NCBI RefSeq assembly: GCF_023284065.1
Contig: NZ_JAKIKP010000012.1
Location: 1 to 64,000 of the forward strand
DNA length: 64,000 bases
Reading direction: 5' to 3'
Origin: Shewanella gaetbuli
GTDB lineage: Bacteria > Pseudomonadota > Gammaproteobacteria > Enterobacterales > Shewanellaceae
Part shown: piece after piece, positions 7,590-14,964 of the stretch
Position numbering within the stretch: the stretch's first letter is position 1
How the letters are laid out: the number at the start of each line of letters is the position of its first letter
Translations under genes and position numbers: made by a program
Notes under the pieces: model-generated
What the model saw: the letters and a program-made list of their open reading frames with translations, nothing else
Databases searched by the model: none
What the model was told of the DNA's origin: nothing

Positions 7590-9239
7590 ATGAAGATGCC
7601 TAAGCTCAGCTTAAAGCTTAATACCTTGCCTATAGTATTAGCCTTGTACTACACCTTAGTCGTCAACCTTCCCATGGCTCGCGAAATAGTTAATATTATT
7701 CAAAATTTAGATGCGGTAAAAATCGTCTTTGTTATTTCAATACCGCTGTTTTTCATGGCCGCCTTTACCTTTATATTCCACCTTCTTAACTGGCCAAAAC
7801 TGGCTAAACCGATATTTGTTTTTCTGTTATTAACCTCAAGTTTGGTCAGCTATGCCATGTTCAATTATGGTATATATGTCGACTACGGCATGATAGAAAA
7901 CACCTTTGAAACCACCTCAGAAGAAGCCTCCAATTACATCAGTGTCTACTCAACAATCTGGCTCATTATGATGGGAGGGTTACCTGCAATATTATTACTA
8001 TTTACCCGTTTAGAGTTTAGTACTTGGAAGCGTTTTTTAGGGTTAAAAGCGCTATACATGCTGGTATCAATATTAATAATTGCAGCAATAGCAGGGCTAT
8101 TTTATAAAGACTATGCTTCAATTGGCCGCAACAATAGTCACCTTAAAAAAATGATTATTCCCACGGAATACCTTATATCCACCACTAAATACATTAACAA
8201 CACTTATATCAAGCAACCTATGCCCTATAGGCAAATAGGTTTAGATGCCAAGCAGGTTTCGCCACACAATGCTAACGGCAAGCCCACTTTATTAGTCTTT
8301 GTTTTAGGGGAAACAGCCCGAGTACATAACTATCAGTATTATGGCTATCAACGACAAACCAATGCACATACCGCTCCCTACAAGCCAATATTTTTCGCCA
8401 ATGTGGAGTCTTGCGGAACCGCAACGGCAGTGTCTGTACCTTGTATGTTTTCCAATATGAACAGGGCTAATTACGACAAAGAAACCGCCTATAACCAAGA
8501 CAATGTTATCGACATTATGACTCGTGCAGGTATTTATGCGATGTGGCGAGAACATGATGGCGGTGATAAAGGCGCGGCCCATAACATTAAAAAAATGACC
8601 TTATTGCCAGATGATGCAGACCACTTATGTAATTCTCAAGAGTGTTACGACACCGCCATGTTAGAAGGCTTTGAACAAGATACCGCTAATCTCAATCAAG
8701 ACAGCATTTTGTTTTACCATTTATCAGGTTCACACGGGCCGACCTACTTTAAGCGCTATCCAGAAGAGCATAAACAATTTACTCCAGACTGCCCTAAAGC
8801 CGACATTGAAAACTGCAGCACTGAGCAAGTGGTCAACAGTTACGACAACACTATTTTATATACCGACTACTTTATTGCTCAGACCATAGAAAAGCTTAAA
8901 GCACTGGAAGATAAATATAACGTGGCATTACTGTATATATCTGATCATGGTGAATCATTGGGCGAAAACGGCATTTACCTTCACGGTATGCCTTATTCTA
9001 TTGCCCCTAAAGAACAAACCCATGTGCCAATGATATTGTGGACATCAACTGAATTTGCTCAGCAAAAACAATTAAACACTAACTGCTTAATAAAAGCGGC
9101 AAAAGAAAATAGCTATTCCCATGACAACTTGTTTGACTCATTACTTGGATTGATGGACGTAAAAACAACCGAGTACCGACAGCACCAAGATGTTTTTGCC
9201 CAGTGTCGCCAACCATACCCTAATACTATTGAGCGATAA
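7590..9239 (+). CDS. eptA: Phosphoethanolamine transferase, EptA/MCR family
   Basis: This enzyme transfers phosphoethanolamine from phosphatidylethanolamine to lipid A at the outer face of the inner membrane, lowering negative charge and polymyxin binding. Five N-terminal membrane segments (about residues 13-30, 44-66, 74-95, 120-140 and 152-172) precede a periplasmic sulfatase-fold domain. Catalytic residues align with those known for MCR-1/EptA: Glu241 in GETAR, the phospho-acceptor Thr277 in SCGTATAVS, His382 in SHGPTYFKRYP, Asp452-His453 in SDHGES, and His465. Paired cysteines (for example 275/285 and 347/352) fit the family's disulfides. The 549-aa length is typical. It lies downstream of pstB but is separated from it by a terminator, so it is its own unit. 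It is presumably a chromosomal housekeeping eptA. Confidence 0.9.
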   Translation: MKMPKLSLKLNTLPIVLALYYTLVVNLPMAREIVNIIQNLDAVKIVFVISIPLFFMAAFTFIFHLLNWPKLAKPIFVFLLLTSSLVSYAMFNYGIYVDYGMIENTFETTSEEASNYISVYSTIWLIMMGGLPAILLLFTRLEFSTWKRFLGLKALYMLVSILIIAAIAGLFYKDYASIGRNNSHLKKMIIPTEYLISTTKYINNTYIKQPMPYRQIGLDAKQVSPHNANGKPTLLVFVLGETARVHNYQYYGYQRQTNAHTAPYKPIFFANVESCGTATAVSVPCMFSNMNRANYDKETAYNQDNVIDIMTRAGIYAMWREHDGGDKGAAHNIKKMTLLPDDADHLCNSQECYDTAMLEGFEQDTANLNQDSILFYHLSGSHGPTYFKRYPEEHKQFTPDCPKADIENCSTEQVVNSYDNTILYTDYFIAQTIEKLKALEDKYNVALLYISDHGESLGENGIYLHGMPYSIAPKEQTHVPMILWTSTEFAQQKQLNTNCLIKAAKENSYSHDNLFDSLLGLMDVKTTEYRQHQDVFAQCRQPYPNTIER

Positions 9240-9287
9240 TCATTGTTAAACTTGCCCCATAACTGATAATTCAAGTGGCAAGACAAC

Positions 9288-9539
9288 ATGGCAAAGCCTA
9301 ACCCTAAAGGCCCAGTTAGAACCGTTAATATTTATTGTGCTAAGTGTAAAACACCGCTATTTAAGTATCGAAAAGGAGGCAAAGGGGCGCTAGTGAAGTG
9401 CTTTAAAGAGCGTATTGTGGAAGATCATACCCACACACCCTGCACTTGCCCCAACTGTGAAGTGGTATTTGCACGCGACACGTTAATAAGAGGTGCGCCT
9501 GCATTCAAAATGATTGGCGGTAAAGTCACCATGAAATAA
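9288..9539 (+). CDS. Small zinc-ribbon-like protein of unknown function
   Basis: The 83-aa basic protein has two CxxC pairs, CAKC (residues 18-21) and CPNC (55-58), plus CTC just before the second pair. This is the spacing of a zinc ribbon. The region between the pairs is Lys/Gly rich (KYRKGGKG). I recognise it only as a conserved-looking hypothetical. It sits 48 bp after eptA on the same strand, possibly as a second gene of that unit. Zinc binding is inferred from the cysteines. It could be an RNA- or DNA-associated accessory factor, but nothing shows which. Confidence 0.65.
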   Translation: MAKPNPKGPVRTVNIYCAKCKTPLFKYRKGGKGALVKCFKERIVEDHTHTPCTCPNCEVVFARDTLIRGAPAFKMIGGKVTMK

Positions 9540-9579
9540 CGCATTTATGGTGACTTTATCCAGCTTACTAAACCGAAAA

Positions 9580-10701
9580 TTAACTCGCTTGATATGCTGG
9601 GTAATCGGTATAACCTGCTTCACCACCACCGTATAAGGTTAATCTTGCGTCAGCATCAAACTCTGCTAGTGGCCAATTTTGTTTAAATCGTTCAACTAAG
9701 TCTGGGTTACTCACATAAGGCGTACCAAAGGCAACTAGGTCTGCATAACCTTTGTTCAATAACGCTTGGGCACTGTGTTGAGTGAGTTTTCCAGCAACCA
9801 TAATTGGGTTGCTATACACACTTCGCACTTGCTGGCGAAACTCATCGGTAACCGGTTCAAACTCAGAAATATTTTCTGAAAAGTGCACATAAGCTAAGTT
9901 CATCGGCATCATTTTGGCTAGCGCCGCTATCATCAGTGGTTTTATTTCGGTGTCGGGAGTTTTATCTCCCTCAAGCACGTGAGGCGACACCCTAACCGCC
10001 ACCTTTTCACCACCAATGGCATCAGCTACAGCTTGCAGCGTTTCTAACATAAAGCGCATACGGTTTTCGATATTGCCACCGTATTGATCTGTGCGTTGAT
10101 TACTGGCTTGGCGCATAAAAGTATCAAATAGGTAACCATGAGCACCGTGTATTTCTACCCCGTCAAACCCAGCTTCAATGGCGTTTTTTGCTGCTTGAAC
10201 AAAATCAGCCTGAGTTTGAGCAATATCTTCTAAACTCATGGCCCTTGGCGCTTCTGTTTCAATCATGCCAAAGCCGCCTTCGGGTAATGGCCCATAGACT
10301 TTGTCGGCCACTTTTACAGCTGAGGCCGCAACAGGCTGCTCACCGGCAATAATTGAGTGGCTTCTACGGCCAACATGCCATAGCTGAATAAAAATTTTGC
10401 CACCTGCTTTATGCACCGCATCGGTGGTTTTTTTCCAACCATCAATATGGGCTTGAGTATAAATACCAGGAGTTAATGAGTAGCCTCTGGCAACCGCTGA
10501 AACAGGCGAGCCTTCTGTAATAATTAACCCTGCTGTTGCGCGCTGGGCATAATATTTAGCCATCATATCGTTAGGCACGTCGCCGGGCTGAGTTGTACGC
10601 GAGCGGGTCATGGGTGCCATAACAATACGGTTATTTAATACGGTGTTGTGTTTGCCATGCTCACCTAGGGTAAACGGGCTGAATAAATCTACTTGGTTCA
10701 T
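9580..10701 (-). CDS. NADH:flavin oxidoreductase, Old Yellow Enzyme family (NemA-like)
   Basis: This FMN-dependent ene-reductase reduces activated C=C bonds of enals, maleimides or nitro compounds with NAD(P)H. The TIM-barrel landmarks are NRIVMAPMTRSR near the N-terminus, WHVGRRSH in the middle, and FDGVEIHGAHGYLFDTFM, whose H-G-A-H supplies the substrate-binding His/His pair. RTDQYGG follows. It closes with GGEAGYTDYPAY, a typical C-terminus. The length of 373 aa is normal. It is the last gene of a leftward LysR-OYE-OYE set and starts 49 bp after the stop of the upstream paralogue. The exact substrate is unknown. Confidence 0.88.
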   Translation of the reverse strand: MNQVDLFSPFTLGEHGKHNTVLNNRIVMAPMTRSRTTQPGDVPNDMMAKYYAQRATAGLIITEGSPVSAVARGYSLTPGIYTQAHIDGWKKTTDAVHKAGGKIFIQLWHVGRRSHSIIAGEQPVAASAVKVADKVYGPLPEGGFGMIETEAPRAMSLEDIAQTQADFVQAAKNAIEAGFDGVEIHGAHGYLFDTFMRQASNQRTDQYGGNIENRMRFMLETLQAVADAIGGEKVAVRVSPHVLEGDKTPDTEIKPLMIAALAKMMPMNLAYVHFSENISEFEPVTDEFRQQVRSVYSNPIMVAGKLTQHSAQALLNKGYADLVAFGTPYVSNPDLVERFKQNWPLAEFDADARLTLYGGGEAGYTDYPAYQAS

Positions 10702-10750
10702 TCATTTATCCTAAAAAATTAATTTGCGGGTAACGTGCTTGAGCAAACGG

Positions 10751-11851
10751 CTACTTCGCTTGATAAACGGGATAGTCAGTTAAGCCTTTAGCACCACCGC
10801 CAAATAGCGTGGTTGCATCATGCTCTGCCAGCGGATAACCGTGTTTTATGCGCTCAGGTAAATCTGGATTCGCCACAAAAGGACGGCCAAAGCCAATCAT
10901 GTCTGCTAACCCATCGGTAATGGCGTTATCAGCTTTGTCGCCATTGTAGCGACCGGCATAGATCAGCGTGCCTTTATAGGCATCGCGCAGGGCTTGTTTA
11001 AATGAGGTTGGCGTATCTGGTGCATCGTCCCAATCAACTTCTGCAATGTGCAAATACACCACCTGATGACGATTCAATAATGCGGCCGCCTCAACATAGG
11101 TGTGTTGCGGGTTAGCATCTACTGTGCCATTTAACGTGGTTAAAGGGGCTAAGCGAATCCCAACTCGGTCAGCGCCAATGGCCTCAACTAAAGCGGTAAC
11201 CACTTCATCTAAAAAGCGTAATCGATTAGTTAAACAGCCACCATATTCATCAGTACGGGCATTAGATTCAGAATCAATAAACTGATTCACCAAATAGCCA
11301 TTGGCAGCATGCAATTCAATGCCGTCAAAGCCTGCCTCTATAGCATTTAAAGCGGCCTGCTTATATTGCTCAACCACATGGTTAATATCAGCTTTAGTCA
11401 TTTCACGTGGGGTAACAACATCAACAAAGCCGGGTTCGTCGGTGCCGTTATCAACAAACACTTTCACGTTTTGTGCTTTTAATGCCGATGAAGAAAGGGG
11501 TTGTTCGCCACCAATATTGTCAGGGTGAGTCACACGGCCAACATGCCATATTTGAGCAAATATCACTCCACCTTGTTGATGCACCGCGTTGGTAACGGTT
11601 TTCCAGCCAGCTATTTGTTCAGCAGAATAAATACCCGGTGTCCACGCATAGCCTTTGCCTTGGGGTGATATTTGCGTCCCCTCTGACACAATAAGCCCCG
11701 CACTGGCGCGTTGAGCATAATAAGTTGCCATTAATGTATTGGCCACATCACCGGGTTGTGAAGCACGTGAGCGGGTCATGGGTGGCATTACAATGCGATT
11801 TTTAAGGGTAAGCTTGCCAAGTTTAATGGGAGAAAATAATGCATTTGCCAT
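10751..11851 (-). CDS. Second Old Yellow Enzyme family oxidoreductase
   Basis: This is a paralogue of the next gene with the same FMN-barrel plan: NRIVMPPMTRSR, WHVGRVTHPDN, FDGIELHAANGYLVNQFI and a C-terminal GGGAKGLTDYPVYQ. The substrate-binding pair here is His-Asn (H-A-A-N), whereas the neighbour has His-His, so the two probably differ in substrate range. The ATG at 11851 (MANALFSPIKLG) is preferred over the in-frame ATG at 11881 because an AGAGG lies a few bases before it and the homologous N-terminus begins there. It gives 366 aa. The gene lies downstream of a LysR gene read in the same direction. Confidence 0.87.
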   Translation of the reverse strand: MANALFSPIKLGKLTLKNRIVMPPMTRSRASQPGDVANTLMATYYAQRASAGLIVSEGTQISPQGKGYAWTPGIYSAEQIAGWKTVTNAVHQQGGVIFAQIWHVGRVTHPDNIGGEQPLSSSALKAQNVKVFVDNGTDEPGFVDVVTPREMTKADINHVVEQYKQAALNAIEAGFDGIELHAANGYLVNQFIDSESNARTDEYGGCLTNRLRFLDEVVTALVEAIGADRVGIRLAPLTTLNGTVDANPQHTYVEAAALLNRHQVVYLHIAEVDWDDAPDTPTSFKQALRDAYKGTLIYAGRYNGDKADNAITDGLADMIGFGRPFVANPDLPERIKHGYPLAEHDATTLFGGGAKGLTDYPVYQAK

Positions 11852-11961
11852 AATGTGTGTGCCTCTATTTGTTTGATGCACACATCATACAATGACATTG
11901 TAAGGTTAATTAACCGCAATAATCACAATTTACTTTTGTCGTTTTTGCAAACATGAATAGA

Positions 11962-12843
11962 TTACAAAGTTAGCCGAGTTTGAATAAAGTCAACAAATGC
12001 CGAAATGCGTTTAGATAACACACTGGATTTATAGTACACCGCGCTAATTTGTTCACGGCCGGTATTGGTTAACTTTTCATCTTCAAACAATGGCACCAGC
12101 GCGCCACTGACAATATCTTTTTTAACCATAAAGCCTGACAAACAGCCAATGCCATTACCTTGCAGCACCAATTGCCTAATGGTTTCACCACTACTTACAG
12201 CTATATGAGGCTGTATGGGCGCAAAGTTAGCCAACGGCCATTCATTTAACACCTTGGGCGCAACAAACCCCACCAGCTGATGTTGTGCTAAATCTGCCAC
12301 AGTTTGCGGCTTACCGTGCTGCGCTAAATATTGTGCCGAGGCCACAATATACAAGGCGCTTTTGCCTAACGATGTTGCATGTAAGGTGGAGTCGCGTAAT
12401 TGACCTATTCGAATAGCCACATCAGTGCGTTTTTCAAGTAAGTCGACTATGCCTTCATTTGAACTAAGCTCCAATTCAATATGAGGGTAGGCTTGATTAA
12501 ATGATTTAACTAATGGCACCAATTGGTGCAATACAAACGGGCTAGCAGCATCAACACGCAAGCGGCCTTTAGGCACATCTTTTTGAAGCAACAAGGCCTC
12601 TTCAGCCTGTTTGATAATGTATAAGCCATCTCGTACTGCTTTAATAAATTGTTTGCCCTCTTCCGTCACTTCTATTCTGCGAGTAGTACGATTAAATAAA
12701 CTCACCCCAAGTTGAGACTCAATTCTACTGACCGAGCGTGACGCTTTAGCTACTTGAATATTTAACGCCTCTGCAGCCGCTGAAAAGCTGCCGCAATCTA
12801 CCACACTGAGTAAAATATCCAGGTCATCTGACCGAGTAAGCAT
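11962..12843 (-). CDS. LysR-family transcriptional regulator next to the OYE pair
   Basis: The N-terminal winged helix-turn-helix covers about residues 1-60 (LDILLSVVDCGSFSAAAEAL, then RSVSRIESQLGVSLFNRTTRR), followed by a two-lobed effector-binding domain. It belongs to the CrgA/YafC-like branch, judging by FNRTTRRIEVTEEGKQF. It is read in the same direction as, and just upstream of, the two OYE genes (110 bp to the next start). It therefore probably controls them in response to an electrophile, although the arrangement is not divergent as is usual for LysR. The length of 293 aa is standard. Confidence 0.88.
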   Translation of the reverse strand: MLTRSDDLDILLSVVDCGSFSAAAEALNIQVAKASRSVSRIESQLGVSLFNRTTRRIEVTEEGKQFIKAVRDGLYIIKQAEEALLLQKDVPKGRLRVDAASPFVLHQLVPLVKSFNQAYPHIELELSSNEGIVDLLEKRTDVAIRIGQLRDSTLHATSLGKSALYIVASAQYLAQHGKPQTVADLAQHQLVGFVAPKVLNEWPLANFAPIQPHIAVSSGETIRQLVLQGNGIGCLSGFMVKKDIVSGALVPLFEDEKLTNTGREQISAVYYKSSVLSKRISAFVDFIQTRLTL

Positions 12844-12949
12844 GTTTGCTCCTTAACTGACAACGGGGGTTATTCACAACATATTGCGCCCTAAACACGT
12901 TCAACTCTAGCTTATACCCATTAGATTAATACAGGTTATCAGCTGTCGG

Positions 12950-12989
12950 GTTTTACATTTCTGTCATAAAAGTATCCTTTTAGTGTCAT
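12950..12989 (+). promoter_or_regulatory. Phased Pho-like repeats upstream of the choice-of-anchor I lipoprotein
   Basis: CTGTCAT (12961-12967) and GTGTCAT (12983-12989) are exactly 22 bp apart. Weaker 7-mers lie at the intermediate 11-bp steps: GTTTTAC at 12950 and GTATCCT at 12972. PhoB sites are built on this 11-bp period. No strong -10 is obvious. PhoB control is a hypothesis. Confidence 0.4.
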
Positions 12990-13039
12990 TAACTTTACGT
13001 AGGTTAAGTGCAAATTATCACACCAAACAAGGACCTGAC

Positions 13040-14899
13040 ATGGGCAAGCTACTTCCACTTTCACTTATCATATCTTCTATACTACTTACCGGCTGTAACG
13101 GCGATGATGGCAATAATGGCACCGATGGTAGTGACGGTTTAAATGCGCTAATTGACATTCAGGCCATTGAACCCGGTCATCAAATGTGTCCATTTGGTGG
13201 CAGTATGGTGACAACAGGTTTAGACGCCAACGCGAATGGCGTACTGGATGCTGACGAAGTAGATTCTGCACAAACTCAATATCAATGCCAGCCACAACAA
13301 ACTGAACTGGCGGTGAACTTGATAGGCCGTTACGAGTCTGGTGTTTTTGGCAAAAGCGCCGCTGAAATTGTTGATTATGCGTCGTTAACTCAATCTGCCT
13401 ACGTAGTAAATGCTCAAAGCGGTATGGTTGATGTATTAGATTTATCAAGCTTAACCGCGACAGCCACAACCGAGCCAACACGCTTAAATAACCTAACAAA
13501 AGTCAGCACTATTGATGTTGCAGCCGATACCGCCATAAGCGGTTTAGGCAGCGTTAACAGTGTTAGTGTTTACGGTGATCTATTGGCTATGGCGGTAGAA
13601 AAAGAAGATGAAAATGGCAATAAAACCCAAGGATTAGGTATTGTGGCATTTTATCGCTTATCGGCTACTGCAGCACCGGCATTAATCCACAGTGTGGACG
13701 TTGGCGCACTACCCGATAACTTAACATTCAGCCCTGATGGCAACACATTATTAGTGGCTAATGAAGGTGAGCCCAATAGTGCTTACGACGTTGACCCACA
13801 AGGTAGCGTGTCGATTATTAACATTACTGACAATATGCCAGCCACCAGCGCAACTTCGGTTGGTTTTACTGAGTTTAATGTTGGCCAAAGTCGAGCAGAT
13901 GAAATTAGCAGCAAGATTAAAATTAATGGCCCAAATGCTAGCGTTGCACAAGACTTAGAGCCTGAATATATTACTGTTTCAGCCGACAGCAAAACCGCTT
14001 TTGTTAGCTTGCAAGAAAACAACGCTATGGCGGTGATTGATATCGAAAATGCGGCGGTAAGCGCTATTTTCCCCCTAGGGATAAAAGACTTTGGCTTAGC
14101 TGAAAATGCACTTGATGCCAGCGATAAAGACGACGCTATCAACCTTCAATCCTATGAAGGCGTTTATGGTTTGTATCAGCCAGATTCAATTGCCAGCTAT
14201 GAGTGGAACAACCGCTCATTTATCGTTAGTGCGAATGAAGGTGATGCTCGAGACTATGATGGCTTTTCTGAAGAAGTTCGTGCAGAAGACTTAACCCTTG
14301 ATGCTAACCACCCTCAAGTCGCTGCCGCCCAAGACAAAACCCAATTGGGCCGCTTAAAAGTGACCACCTCTATGGGCGACATCGACAATGACGGCGATTA
14401 TGACCAAATTGTTTCTTATGGCGGGCGTTCATTTTCAATTTGGACTGCCGCAGGCCAACAAGTTTTTGATAGTGGCAACGACTTTGAGAAAATTACTGCC
14501 GCCTTACTCGGTGAGCAATTTAATAACCATAATGAAGAAAGCAAAGGTGATAGCCGCAGTGACGATAAAGGCCCAGAGCCAGAAGCGTTAGCTATTGGCA
14601 CCATTGGTGATGTGACCTATGCCTTTATTGGTTTAGAACGTACTGGTGGCTTTATGATTTACGATATCACCAACCCGTTTAACGTCATCTTTGTGGATTA
14701 TATTGTTAACCGAGACTTTGATATTGAATTTGAAATTGATGGCGATGATATTTCAGGTCAACCAGAATTAGCCGGTGACTTAGGCCCTGAAGGCATGAAA
14801 TTTGTTAATGCTGACCAAAGCCCCACTGGCGCACCATTACTGATTATTGGCAATGAAGTCAGTGGCTCTACAAGCGTGTATCAATTAACCTCACTGTAA
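13040..14899 (+). CDS. Choice-of-anchor I domain lipoprotein
   Basis: The ATG at 13040 follows AAGGA closely and starts a lipoprotein signal (MGKLLPLSLIISSILLTGC, lipid on Cys19). An upstream in-frame ATG at 12983 lacks these features. After the Cys comes a Gly/Asp-rich linker and a short DUF7151-like segment (to about residue 100, with Asp-rich DANANGVLDADE). The main beta-propeller-like region of the choice-of-anchor I family follows, with repeated SPDGNTLLVANEGEPN, SADSKTAFVSLQENNA and VSANEGDARDYDG motifs. Members are sometimes annotated as alkaline phosphatase-like; I see no phosphatase active site. It is 619 aa, probably at the outer membrane. Pho-like repeats upstream hint at phosphate control. 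Confidence 0.82.
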   Translation: MGKLLPLSLIISSILLTGCNGDDGNNGTDGSDGLNALIDIQAIEPGHQMCPFGGSMVTTGLDANANGVLDADEVDSAQTQYQCQPQQTELAVNLIGRYESGVFGKSAAEIVDYASLTQSAYVVNAQSGMVDVLDLSSLTATATTEPTRLNNLTKVSTIDVAADTAISGLGSVNSVSVYGDLLAMAVEKEDENGNKTQGLGIVAFYRLSATAAPALIHSVDVGALPDNLTFSPDGNTLLVANEGEPNSAYDVDPQGSVSIINITDNMPATSATSVGFTEFNVGQSRADEISSKIKINGPNASVAQDLEPEYITVSADSKTAFVSLQENNAMAVIDIENAAVSAIFPLGIKDFGLAENALDASDKDDAINLQSYEGVYGLYQPDSIASYEWNNRSFIVSANEGDARDYDGFSEEVRAEDLTLDANHPQVAAAQDKTQLGRLKVTTSMGDIDNDGDYDQIVSYGGRSFSIWTAAGQQVFDSGNDFEKITAALLGEQFNNHNEESKGDSRSDDKGPEPEALAIGTIGDVTYAFIGLERTGGFMIYDITNPFNVIFVDYIVNRDFDIEFEIDGDDISGQPELAGDLGPEGMKFVNADQSPTGAPLLIIGNEVSGSTSVYQLTSL

Positions 14900-14916
14900 A
14901 ATGGACAAGTTAATCA

Positions 14917-14948
14917 AAAAGGCCAGGGTGTTTCCATGGCCTTTTTTG
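14917..14948. terminator. Terminator between convergent genes
   Basis: Stem AAAGGCCA paired with TGGCCTTT, with a purine run on the left and seven T on the right. It serves the lipoprotein gene and probably also the convergent acylase gene. Confidence 0.75.
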
Positions 14949-14964
14949 TTTTCATTACACACCG

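Noticed and set aside
13086..13499. 137-codon minus-strand frame inside the choice-of-anchor I gene
   Set aside because: It is fully covered by a well-supported gene on the other strand and its translation is His/Arg-rich noise.
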